A stretch of DNA of 16,331 nt from NCBI GenBank assembly GCA_964531735.1, contig CAZHGD010000164.1:1-16331 (forward strand), given 5' to 3'. Position numbers and translations under genes: made by a program. A model generated the notes under the pieces. That model did no database searches. It saw nothing but the letters and a program-made list of their open reading frames with translations, and was not told the origin of the DNA. The number at the start of each line of letters is the position of its first letter. Positions within the stretch are counted from its first letter, which is position 1. Source of the stretch: CAZHGD01 sp964531735. Its GTDB lineage: Bacteria; Armatimonadota; UBA10988. Below, piece by piece: positions 7,826-15,668 of this stretch.

Positions 7826-10800
7826 ATGACGCGCTTCGCTACCGCCGCGTACCGTCGGGCACTGGCCGCTGGCCTACTGACCTTGGCCGCCCTCGGGCCG
7901 CTGGCCGCTCGCGGGGTGCTGGTCATGGACGCCGACCAGGACGGCGCCGCGGTGGTGCTGGCCGAGCAGGCCACCACCGCAGCCCAGTATGCCGCGCTGG
8001 AGTTGCAGCACCACCTGGAACTGATCACCGGCGTCAAGCCGGCGATCGTGCGCGAGCCGCAGGCGCCGGCCAAGGGCGTGCGCCTCGCGGTGGGCAACAC
8101 CGCGCTGGGCCGTTCGCTTGGCCTACCGGTGGACCGGCTGGCGCCGTGGGAGTTCCTCGTCGCCGAACGACAGGGCGTGATCGTCCTGGCCGGTGGCGAT
8201 GCGCCGTTCACCGACACGGCCCAGTGGGGCTCGCTCGCGCACCTGTTCGACGGGCAGCCCAACGGCACGTGCCGCGCGGCGTTCGAGTTCCTCGAGCGCT
8301 ACTGCGGCGTCCACTGGTACCTGCCGTCGCCGGCCGGCCTGGTCCACCCGACTGCGCGCCGCCTGGTCGCCGACTTCGGTCCCGACGTGCGCCGCCGCAC
8401 CGACTTCCGCTCGACCTCGGTCTACCCGTACCTGGTCAACGGCCGCATGTACAGCCCGCTGCAACTGACCGACGCAACCGGCAGCCGCGCCGGCTATCGC
8501 AACCCGATCCAGCGCGCCGACCTGCTGTCCGTGCTGGAAGTGCAGCGCTGGCTCTTGCGCAACAAGGTCGGCGGCGAGCCCTATGGCCCGAACCACAGCT
8601 TCGGCAACTGGCTGGAGCGCTTCGGCAAGGACCATCCGACCTGGTTCTCGTACCGCACGCCCGAGAAGATCGCCCCCCTGCTCGCGGCGCACCCGCAGCC
8701 GGGCGCCCTGTCGAACGCGTTCCACGAGACCGGCAATCCGTGCCTCTCCGACCCGGGCGTGTTCCAGCAGGTGCTGGCCGACGCCGAGGACTACTACGCC
8801 AGCGCCGAGAGCGGCGGCAAGCGGCGGCCGGCCGCCGGCTACTTCGGGTCGGCGGGCCACTTCTTCGGCATCGTGCTCAACGACAACTACGCCATGTGCC
8901 CCTGCCCAGCCTGCCGGGCGCAGTATGGCAAGCCGGCGCACGACACGCCGATGTGGGCCGGCGCCGACGGCTCGGTCAGCTTCTACCTGTGGGACTTCGT
9001 CAACCGCGCCGCGCGCGAAGTGCGCCGGAAGCGTCCCGACGCCTGGATCGGCGGCATCGCCTACCACAACTACATGCCGCCACCGCAGAACTTCACGCTC
9101 GAGCCGAACGTGGCGGTGACCATCTGCACCTACCTGGGCAACTGGACACCGCGGCTGCGCGAGACCGCCTACAGCCTGATCCGCGCCTGGCGCGAGCAGG
9201 CCAAATGCCAGTGGCTCGGCACCTGGGAGTACCAGTGCTACAGCGCCCTGGGCGCCGGCGGCCCGCAGGTGCCGCGAGTCTGCCCGCGCCACCTGGGCCA
9301 GGACGTAAAGGCGCTGCACCGGCTCGGCGTGGTGGCCGAGTTCATGGAGCAGGAGGACCACTACGGCCTGGCGCCCGGCGACCAGATGGCCGTCTGGTCG
9401 AACCCGATCTGGCTCTACCTGAACACCTGGATCCGGTTCAAGCTCTACGACGATGTCGGCCGCGACCCGAATCAGTGGCTCGACGAGCACTACCGCCTGT
9501 TCTACGGCCCGGCCGAGCAGCCGATTCGAGCCTTCTACGACCGCCTGGAGCAGCGCATCACCGACCGGTCGCTGCGCGGCCCAGCCACTTTCACCAACGA
9601 GCGCTCGCAGAATCCGGCGGTCGATTGGGAAGTGCTCTTCCCGCCGCCGGTGATGACCGAACTGCGCGCGTCCATCGACGAGGCCACCCGACTGGCCACC
9701 GCCGAGCCGTACCGCACTCGCGTGGGCTGGGTGCGCGCCGGGCTGATGGAGCACATGGAGCGCTTCCAGCGCCAGTTCGTGACCGCCAAGGCCGCGGCCG
9801 GCCGGCGCGCCCCGGCGCAGATCGTGGGCTATCGCCTGCCGGCGGCGCCGACGGTGGACGGCCGCGGCGACGAGCCCGTCTGGCAGGGGCTGCCCACCGG
9901 CCGCCTCGGCGACTGGCGCTCGGGCGCCGATCCGCAGGCGGCCACCTGGTTCAAGCTCGGCTACGACGACGCCAACCTCTACCTGCTGGCGCGCTGCGAT
10001 GAGCCGAACATGCCGGCCATCCGGGCGGAGCAGCAGGACCGCGACAGTGACGTCTGGACCGACGACTGCGTGGAATGGCATCTGACGCCCGACCCCGAGC
10101 GCAACTTCGCCTGGCAGATCGTGGTCAACTCGCGCGGCGTGGTCGAGGACCTGCGCTACCAGCGCAACGAGGGCGGCGAGATGGTCGGCGGCAAGCTGGC
10201 CAACTGCCCCGGCCTGGTGGCCGCGGCCACGCGCGATGCCGGCGGCTACACCGTGGAGGTGAAGCTGCCGCTGGCCGACCTGGGCGGCCCGGCGCTGCGT
10301 CCGGGCGCCTGCCTGGCGATGAACCTGTGCCGCGAGCGCTACGCCGGTGCCACCGGCGGCACGCCGACCGAGTTGCAGTCGTGGTCACCGGCGCCCGAAG
10401 GCTTCGGCAACCCGGCCACCTTCGGCCGCGCCTTGCTGGTGCCTGGCGACGGCTTCAGCGTCTACTTCCAGCCGACGGTCAAGCTGCCCGACCCGTTCGC
10501 CTATCTGGTGACCGAAGGCAAGGCCGAGTGGACGGTGGACCGCCAGGCCATGACCGCCGCCGCGCGCCGCGACCATGTCGCCTACACGCTGAAGCAGACG
10601 CCGCGCGAGGGTCTGCGGAGCATCAAGGGCACGCTCACCTGGTCCTTGCCGCAGCCGGTGACCGTGGCCGACCATCCGCTGGTCGAGCTGCGCTACCGCA
10701 AGCCGCGCGGCGACCTGTTCCTGCAGGTCGTCTACAACTACGACGGCGAGGACGGCAAGCCGGCCTGGAACTGGTTCATGGTCTCACCGATGGATCTGGC

Positions 10801-10993
10801 CGAGCCGGCGGTGACCACCACGGTGCGACGCCTGGGCGAAGGCGGCGAGCCCGGCCGGCCGAAGCCGGTCCGGCTGCGCCACCTGACGTTGCACGCGGTG
10901 GTCTACGGCGACCGCACACCGCCGGACTGCGGCTTCGAGCTCTATCACCTGCGCGTGGGCAACACACCGTTCCCGCCCGAGCGGGGACGGTAG
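7826..10993 (+). CDS. Secreted DUF4838-family protein with GH67-N-like domain and CBM9-like domain
   Basis: The protein has 1055 residues. ATG 7826 follows GGGAGA (7814-7819), and a signal peptide covers about residues 1-29 with no lipobox cysteine. Residues about 35-130 resemble the N-terminal domain of alpha-glucuronidases (GH67-N; 'AALELQHHLELITG', then a strand with 'VRLAVGNT'). Residues about 140-600 carry DUF4838 hallmarks: 'FGKDHPTWF', 'LSDPGVF', NDNY at 352-355 followed by the cysteine cluster CPCPAC (358-363), 'IAYHNYMPPP' and 'CTYLGNW'. A CBM9-like module starts near 666 ('PTVDGRGDEPVW') and runs to about 875 with the typical 'WTDDCVEWHLTPD' stretch. An unassigned beta-sandwich ends the protein. 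DUF4838 proteins are predicted glycan-active barrels of uncertain reaction; the GH67-like front end makes uronic-acid-containing substrates plausible. It is the last gene of the probable three-gene operon and converges on the PL11 gene with a 10-bp gap. Confidence 0.85.
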   Translation: MTRFATAAYRRALAAGLLTLAALGPLAARGVLVMDADQDGAAVVLAEQATTAAQYAALELQHHLELITGVKPAIVREPQAPAKGVRLAVGNTALGRSLGLPVDRLAPWEFLVAERQGVIVLAGGDAPFTDTAQWGSLAHLFDGQPNGTCRAAFEFLERYCGVHWYLPSPAGLVHPTARRLVADFGPDVRRRTDFRSTSVYPYLVNGRMYSPLQLTDATGSRAGYRNPIQRADLLSVLEVQRWLLRNKVGGEPYGPNHSFGNWLERFGKDHPTWFSYRTPEKIAPLLAAHPQPGALSNAFHETGNPCLSDPGVFQQVLADAEDYYASAESGGKRRPAAGYFGSAGHFFGIVLNDNYAMCPCPACRAQYGKPAHDTPMWAGADGSVSFYLWDFVNRAAREVRRKRPDAWIGGIAYHNYMPPPQNFTLEPNVAVTICTYLGNWTPRLRETAYSLIRAWREQAKCQWLGTWEYQCYSALGAGGPQVPRVCPRHLGQDVKALHRLGVVAEFMEQEDHYGLAPGDQMAVWSNPIWLYLNTWIRFKLYDDVGRDPNQWLDEHYRLFYGPAEQPIRAFYDRLEQRITDRSLRGPATFTNERSQNPAVDWEVLFPPPVMTELRASIDEATRLATAEPYRTRVGWVRAGLMEHMERFQRQFVTAKAAAGRRAPAQIVGYRLPAAPTVDGRGDEPVWQGLPTGRLGDWRSGADPQAATWFKLGYDDANLYLLARCDEPNMPAIRAEQQDRDSDVWTDDCVEWHLTPDPERNFAWQIVVNSRGVVEDLRYQRNEGGEMVGGKLANCPGLVAAATRDAGGYTVEVKLPLADLGGPALRPGACLAMNLCRERYAGATGGTPTELQSWSPAPEGFGNPATFGRALLVPGDGFSVYFQPTVKLPDPFAYLVTEGKAEWTVDRQAMTAAARRDHVAYTLKQTPREGLRSIKGTLTWSLPQPVTVADHPLVELRYRKPRGDLFLQVVYNYDGEDGKPAWNWFMVSPMDLAEPAVTTTVRRLGEGGEPGRPKPVRLRHLTLHAVVYGDRTPPDCGFELYHLRVGNTPFPPERGR

Positions 10994-11005
10994 GCGCCGC
11001 CGCTC
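10979..11005. terminator. Hairpin at the convergent 3' ends of the DUF4838 and PL11 genes, possible bidirectional terminator
   Basis: GAGCGG at 10979-10984 can pair with CCGCTC at 11000-11005 around a 15-base loop that itself contains the palindrome GGCGCC. The stem overlaps the last codons of the + gene and the stop codon of the - gene, which is where a shared terminator would have to lie, because the genes are only 10 bp apart. There is no T-tract on either strand, so support is weak. Confidence 0.2.
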
Positions 11006-14000
11006 ACTTCATGGCGACCAGCGCCAGGTAGTCGAGGTTGAGGCCCCTGCCGTCGACGTTGGTCAGCTTGATGGTGTGCTCGCCGGCGGCCAGCTCGAGG
11101 CCCAGCCAGCGCTGGCCCGGGTCGCGTACCACGAAGTGCGCCCAGTCGTTGTCGGGCCCGCCGAACCCGCCGGTGCCCGGGAACGCCTGCACGATCGGCG
11201 CGCCGCCGTCGATCTCGATGCGCCGCTGCACCGTCTGCGGCGTGCAGTAGCGCAGGACCAGCAGGTACTTGCCCGCGGTCGGCACGCGCAGCTTCCAGCT
11301 CAGCCAGTGGTCCTTGGTGTCCCAGTGGCTGAACGCCTTGCCCATCGAGCCGACCTTGTCGTCGCGGATCTTCACCTCGCCGCCGCCCTGGCCGGCGAAG
11401 TCTTCGGCCTGCGCGAGCAGTGCATCGGCCAGCGGCACGTCCTCGCGGCGCAAGCTGACTTGGCTCTGCAACGGCGCGGTGCCCGGCAGGATGGCCTTCA
11501 CCACGTAGGTGTCCAGCGCGCTGAGCTGCGCCGGCTTGGTCTTGAGCGCCACGGTGAACGCCGCCTCGCGCAGTTGCCCGGCCGGCACGTCGAGCGCCAG
11601 CGTGGTCGGGGCCACCGTCAGGCCCGCGGGCGCCTCCAGCCGCACGGTGCCCCGAGTCGGCTGGCCGGCCGCCGCGGCGATGACCAGCTTGGCCTGCACC
11701 GGCTCACCGAACTTCAGCGTCGCGCGTGAGGTGGTCATCCACATCGCCGGACTGAGCTGCGCGATGAACCGGCCCGGCGTCGGCGGCTTCGGATAGCCCA
11801 TGGTGACGTGCGCCACGTCGTGGCGGTAGATGGGATCCTGCAAGAGGCAGGTCCGGCGGTCGGTGGCCGGGATGGTGGTCGAGTAGATGCGCAGCTCGCC
11901 CTTGACCGAGGTGATGATCTCCTCGCGCCAGTCACCGAGGAAGTCGCCCCAGGCGATCTGGTTGCCCTCGATGCCCTGGGTCAGGATCTGCCCGCGGTAC
12001 TTCTGGACGCGGCTGCCGGGCACCACCTCGCGCTGCGAGTCGGCATCCCAGTAGATGGCCGTCATCGCCGGCACGGCGGCGTCGCGGGCGATCATCTCGC
12101 CCTTGGCGCTGAACAGCCAGCGCGGCGCCGCGCCGCCGTAGTTCTTGCCCTGCGGGTCGCCCTTGCCGTCCTCGCCGGCCCAGACCTCGCAGCCGGGGTG
12201 CGTCGGATCGATGTCGGCGGTCATCCCCATGCCGACGTGGTAGCTCTGCTGGCCAAGGCCCCAGAGGATCTGGCCGGTGCGCGCGTCGGCCATGCAGACG
12301 CCGTTCTGCTTGCGGCCCGGCTCGATGGAGAAGGTCACCTCGAGGCCCGGCCGCGACGGGTCGAGATCGCCGAGGAAGAAGAAGTCCGGATGGCCGAGGC
12401 CGAGGTTCCACAGGCCCTTGCCGTCGTCGTCCAGGGCCACCGAGCCCAGCAGCACCTCGTCGCGCCCGTCCTCGTCCACATCGCCGGTGTGCATCCAGTG
12501 CGCGCCCTGCCCGGCCCACTCCGGCCCTTCCTCGCGGCTGTCATACGACCACAGCTCGTCCAGCTTGCCGGCGTTGAGCTGCAGCGCCTTGACCTTCATC
12601 ACCGTGTAGGTGCCGCGCGCCAGCAGCAGGCACGGTGTTTTGCCGTCCAGGTAGGCGACGCCCAACTGGTTGCGCGAGGCGAAGTTGTAGGCGCCGGAGC
12701 CCCGGCCGAAGTCGCCCCGCGGGATCCACTCGGTACGGGCCTTCGGCCGGCCGGTGGTGCCGTCGAACACGGTGACGTACTCCGGGCCGCCGGTGACATG
12801 CCCGTCGGGATCGCGTGGGTCGCCTTCGCTGGTCTTGGCGGCCACTTCGGCCTTGCCGTCGCCATCGAAGTCGTAGACCAGGTACGGTGCGTACCAGATG
12901 CCCTCTTCGATGCCCCAGCCGAGGTCGACCCGCCACAGGAACGTGCCGTCGCTACGGTAGGCCTCCAGCTTGTAGGTGTCCTTGCTGGCGTGCCAGTAAG
13001 CGCCATACGGGTCGATGCTGTAGGCCGGCTGCTTGATCACGTAGTCGAGCTGGCCGTCGCCGTCCAGATCGCCCACGCCGACGCTGCTGGCCGCGTAGTC
13101 GCCTTGGAGCTTGATGCTCACATAGGGCTTGGCCACCGTGCGCGGCGCCACGCCGGCCTGTTCCGAGGCCGGCAGCTCCATGCCGTTGACCACCGGATGG
13201 ACCCAGTAGCGGCTGTCCATGCCACCGACCGGCTGCTCGTCGACGAAGTCGGTGGTCCGGGCCACCGGCGCGTCGTTGAGCTTGACCGACCGGCCGCGGC
13301 CGATGGCGCGGTAGACGTTGAACGCCACGCCGGCCGGGTCCTCGGCCAGCAGGCGCCAGCCGACATACGTCTTGCCACCCTCCAGCGGCAGCGCGATCAC
13401 GCCCCGACCCAGCTTCTCGGTGACCCGCTGCTTGGCCCAGCCATTGACCTTCACCCGCGGCTTCGGCGCCGGCGGCGGCGGACCGGGCCGCAAGGCCACT
13501 TCGTCCACCCAGGCCAGCGCCTGGCCGAAGCCCACCACGCGGATCTGGATCTCGTCGGCGCCCTTCGGCGTCACCCCGGTCGCCTCGATGCGGGTCCAGC
13601 CCGTGGTGCCCGAGATGCCTTCGGAGGCCATGGACCAGGTGATGATCTTGCCCTGGCCGAAGGCGGCAATCGTCAAATCGACGCCCTTGCTGTCCTGGCA
13701 CTTCAGCCAGGCGCTGACCTGCCAGGCTTGCCCCGGCTTCACCGCCAGCCGGCCGCCGTTGGTCACCGCCCAGTCCTTGTCGGCCGCGGTGTGGGTGATA
13801 CGCAGTCCGCGGCCGGTGTGGCCGTCGGGCACCAGCTCGGCCGAGCCGCCCCCATCGCGCGACCAGAACGCCCAGCCGCTGCTGCGCAGGTCGGCGCCGA
13901 ACTCGAAGTCGCCGTTGACCACCCCGCTGCGCTCGGGCATCACCGGCGTCAGCGTGATGCTGTCGTAGTAGCACGAGCCCGGCGACTTCTGCTCGGCGTA

Positions 14001-14429
14001 GCGGTCGTCCACCCAGAACTCGAACTTGCCGTCCTGAATGTCGAACCGGCCGAGCTTGCCGTCCAGCTCGGACAGCCGCCGCCAGGTCTTGTTGTCGAGC
14101 GAGACCGCCAGGCCGCGCGCGTACTTGATGGTGACAGCCCAGGTGCCCCTGGGGATCTTGGTCAGCACCGTGTGCAGCACCGGCGCGCCGTCTTCGGGCT
14201 TCTCACGGTCGGCCGTCACGGGAGCCGACTGCAGCACCTTGCCGCCCGACCACTTCTTCGCGGCGTCGCTGTCCTTGGTCCAGAGGTTCCATTTGTTGGG
14301 CACCATCTGGTCGGTCACCCAGGCGTCGGTGGGCGTGGAGACCTCCTCGGCCTCGAACACCAGCGTCTGCTGTGAAAACGCCGGTGCCACCAACAGCACC
14401 AGTACGGCGGTCCACCCGAAGCGTCGCAT
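11004..14429 (-). CDS. Secreted PL11-type rhamnogalacturonan lyase with additional carbohydrate-binding modules
   Basis: The protein has 1141 residues. I start it at the ATG complementary to 14427-14429, because that gives a clean signal peptide (about 1-20, ending 'APAFSQ') behind a GAGAGGG ribosome site. An earlier in-frame start at 14495 would put 22 polar residues before the signal. Residues about 20-165 look like a binding domain; about 168-320 a CBM4/9-like domain ('VVNGDFEFG' at 170-178); about 331-900 the PL11 eight-bladed propeller, with 'EKLGRGVIAL' at its start, several calcium-type loops (GDLDGDG at 453-459, 'YDFDGDGKAE', 'GDVDEDGRDE'), the GDWREE signature at 832-837 and 'YSTTIP'. 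A linker domain (900-1000) and a CBM35/CBM6-like domain (about 1005-1141) follow. PL11 enzymes cleave the rhamnosyl-galacturonate backbone of RG-I by beta-elimination and need calcium. The core PL11 length is near 600 residues, so the extra half is accessory modules. The family call is strong; the exact substrate is less certain. Confidence 0.9.
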   Translation of the reverse strand: MRRFGWTAVLVLLVAPAFSQQTLVFEAEEVSTPTDAWVTDQMVPNKWNLWTKDSDAAKKWSGGKVLQSAPVTADREKPEDGAPVLHTVLTKIPRGTWAVTIKYARGLAVSLDNKTWRRLSELDGKLGRFDIQDGKFEFWVDDRYAEQKSPGSCYYDSITLTPVMPERSGVVNGDFEFGADLRSSGWAFWSRDGGGSAELVPDGHTGRGLRITHTAADKDWAVTNGGRLAVKPGQAWQVSAWLKCQDSKGVDLTIAAFGQGKIITWSMASEGISGTTGWTRIEATGVTPKGADEIQIRVVGFGQALAWVDEVALRPGPPPPAPKPRVKVNGWAKQRVTEKLGRGVIALPLEGGKTYVGWRLLAEDPAGVAFNVYRAIGRGRSVKLNDAPVARTTDFVDEQPVGGMDSRYWVHPVVNGMELPASEQAGVAPRTVAKPYVSIKLQGDYAASSVGVGDLDGDGQLDYVIKQPAYSIDPYGAYWHASKDTYKLEAYRSDGTFLWRVDLGWGIEEGIWYAPYLVYDFDGDGKAEVAAKTSEGDPRDPDGHVTGGPEYVTVFDGTTGRPKARTEWIPRGDFGRGSGAYNFASRNQLGVAYLDGKTPCLLLARGTYTVMKVKALQLNAGKLDELWSYDSREEGPEWAGQGAHWMHTGDVDEDGRDEVLLGSVALDDDGKGLWNLGLGHPDFFFLGDLDPSRPGLEVTFSIEPGRKQNGVCMADARTGQILWGLGQQSYHVGMGMTADIDPTHPGCEVWAGEDGKGDPQGKNYGGAAPRWLFSAKGEMIARDAAVPAMTAIYWDADSQREVVPGSRVQKYRGQILTQGIEGNQIAWGDFLGDWREEIITSVKGELRIYSTTIPATDRRTCLLQDPIYRHDVAHVTMGYPKPPTPGRFIAQLSPAMWMTTSRATLKFGEPVQAKLVIAAAAGQPTRGTVRLEAPAGLTVAPTTLALDVPAGQLREAAFTVALKTKPAQLSALDTYVVKAILPGTAPLQSQVSLRREDVPLADALLAQAEDFAGQGGGEVKIRDDKVGSMGKAFSHWDTKDHWLSWKLRVPTAGKYLLVLRYCTPQTVQRRIEIDGGAPIVQAFPGTGGFGGPDNDWAHFVVRDPGQRWLGLELAAGEHTIKLTNVDGRGLNLDYLALVAMK

Positions 14430-14436
14430 GAGACTA

Positions 14437-14443
14437 CCCTCTC
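14437..14443 (-). promoter_or_regulatory. Ribosome binding site that fixes the PL11 gene start
   Basis: On the - strand the bases read GAGAGGG, seven bases before the ATG at 14429. This site, together with the signal peptide directly after that ATG, decides for the shorter start over the in-frame start at 14495. Confidence 0.7.
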
Positions 14444-14515
14444 GCGCGGCGGTCAGCCGGCCGCCCGCGCCGTCACCAGCAGGTTCGCCCGCCACCGCGC
14501 CAGACCTCCCGCCGG

Positions 14516-14544
14516 TTGCGGCAGCGGACGGCAGCGAGTACGCT
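14516..14544 (+). promoter_or_regulatory. Weak sigma-70-like promoter candidate for the DUF4185-like gene
   Basis: TTGCGG at 14516-14521 is followed by a 17-base spacer and TACGCT at 14539-14544. Each box matches its consensus at only three of six positions, but the spacing is ideal and the position, 22 bases before the ATG, would leave a short leader carrying the GGGAG ribosome site. Chance occurrence is quite possible. Confidence 0.25.
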
Positions 14545-14555
14545 CACGGTGTTGT

Positions 14556-14560
14556 GGGAG
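14556..14560 (+). promoter_or_regulatory. Ribosome binding site that fixes the DUF4185-like gene start
   Basis: GGGAG lies six bases before ATG 14567. An upstream in-frame TTG at 14516 would add 17 residues but has no comparable site and falls where a promoter box may be, so the ATG is preferred. Confidence 0.65.
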
Positions 14561-14566
14561 CCTGGC

Positions 14567-15661
14567 ATGGCACACATCCGCAGCCTGCGCCGGCTGCCGG
14601 AGACCACCGCCCGCACCGGCGGCACCGGCGACAACTGGCACGCCACCTGGACCGCCGCCGGTGAGCAACTGGTCGGCCTGTGCGACGGCAGCGCCTGGCC
14701 CGAAGTGAGCGGGCACACCGGCACCTACTACAACACGCGCGTGTTCGCGCTCCACGGCGACCCGCCCGACCTGCACTTCGAGCACCTGCCGGGCTTCCCC
14801 GACCTGCTGTGCCACGGCGAAGTGGAGGTCAACCGCTACTACGGCTTCGGCATTCTGGCCGTCGGCGAGCGCGTCTACCACTACCTCAGCACGCCCAACC
14901 GGCCGTTCTTCCCCGAGCCCGGCGCGCGCTTCGTCGGCGCCAAGCTGATCTACTCACCCGACGGCGGCCGCACCTGGCACAACCAGGACGGCTCCACGCC
15001 GGTGCGCTGGGAGCCTTGGGACGAACGCTCGCGCGGCAACCTCATCTTCTTCGAAGAGCCCGGCGACGCCTTCGCGCTGATCACCTGTCTCCAGATGGGC
15101 CAGGGCTATGCGCTCAATCGTGACGGCTACGCGTACCTGTACTCGCCCAACGGCAGCGTCGACGGCACCATGAACCAGACCGTCCTGGCGCGCGTGCCGG
15201 TCGACCGCCTGTGCGACCGCGCCGCCTACGAGTTCTACGCCGGCGCGGGCGCCTGGAGCCTGGACATCGCCGCGCGCGAACCGGTCCTGACCGGCCCCAC
15301 CGGCTGGGTCAACACGCGGGTCCATCCCTATGCCTGGCATCCCAGCGCCGTCTGGTACCCGGCCACCGGCGAGTACCTGCTGGTCAACTGGGGCATGGGC
15401 TGCACGCCCGACGGCGTCTGGTTCGGCCGCCCGAGCTACCTCGGCTGCTGGACCGCGCCGACGCCCTGGGGCCCGTTCACCCAGGTCCACGAGGAGACCG
15501 CCTGGCTACCCACGGGCGACCCCGACGGCCGTGCCTATCAGCCGCAGATCCCGGCCAAATGGCTGGCCGCCGATGGTCGCTCGTTCGAACTGGTCTACAC
15601 CGAGTTCCGCGACGGGCGGTACTGCTACAACCACCAGCGGGTCGAAGTGACGCTGGGCTGA
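14567..15661 (+). CDS. DUF4185-like protein, predicted five-bladed beta-propeller glycan-active protein without signal peptide
   Basis: The protein has 364 residues. The start ATG 14567 is set by GGGAG six bases upstream. There is no hydrophobic N-terminus, so it is predicted to be cytoplasmic unless exported by another route. DUF4185 features are visible: 'TGDNWHATW' followed by 'GLCDG' near residues 20-40 (first blade), 'LIYSPDGGRTWHN' in the middle, 'YLLVNWGMG', then 'LGCWTAPTPWGPFTQV' and, near the C-terminus, a proline-rich 'YQPQIPAKWL' with 'ELVYTEF'. The repeated strand patterns suggest a propeller like those of GH43/GH117-related enzymes. The family has no settled reaction that I know of; a hydrolase or lyase on short oligosaccharides is a guess from context. 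It is divergent from the PL11 gene and convergent, with a 7-bp gap, on the DUF1080 gene. Confidence 0.75.
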   Translation: MAHIRSLRRLPETTARTGGTGDNWHATWTAAGEQLVGLCDGSAWPEVSGHTGTYYNTRVFALHGDPPDLHFEHLPGFPDLLCHGEVEVNRYYGFGILAVGERVYHYLSTPNRPFFPEPGARFVGAKLIYSPDGGRTWHNQDGSTPVRWEPWDERSRGNLIFFEEPGDAFALITCLQMGQGYALNRDGYAYLYSPNGSVDGTMNQTVLARVPVDRLCDRAAYEFYAGAGAWSLDIAAREPVLTGPTGWVNTRVHPYAWHPSAVWYPATGEYLLVNWGMGCTPDGVWFGRPSYLGCWTAPTPWGPFTQVHEETAWLPTGDPDGRAYQPQIPAKWLAADGRSFELVYTEFRDGRYCYNHQRVEVTLG

Positions 15662-15668
15662 GGCCAGG

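Larger units (their letters stand above)
14430..14566. promoter_or_regulatory. Divergent intergenic region between the PL11 and DUF4185 genes
   Basis: This 137-bp gap separates two genes that point away from each other, so at least two promoters should lie in or near it. It is the only divergent gene pair in the window and the likeliest control point. I saw no clear inverted repeat suggestive of an operator and no riboswitch. It also contains the open frame that could extend either gene upstream, which I did not use. Confidence 0.55.

Noticed and set aside
8123..10081. A 652-codon open frame on the - strand opposite the DUF4838 gene
   Set aside because: Same antisense artefact: low-complexity translation, no start context or motifs, and complete overlap with a recognised gene.
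11808..14375. An 855-codon open frame on the + strand opposite the PL11 gene
   Set aside because: It lies wholly antisense to a gene with clear PL11 motifs. Its translation is rich in Val, Ala, Arg, His and Gly without domains, as expected when GC-rich third positions suppress stop codons on the other strand.
14430..14495. Upstream extension of the PL11 gene to an in-frame start at 14495
   Set aside because: It would place 22 polar residues ahead of a classical signal peptide; the start at 14429 has a better ribosome site.
14516..14566. Upstream TTG start for the DUF4185-like gene
   Set aside because: No ribosome site precedes it, and the ATG at 14567 has GGGAG at proper spacing.
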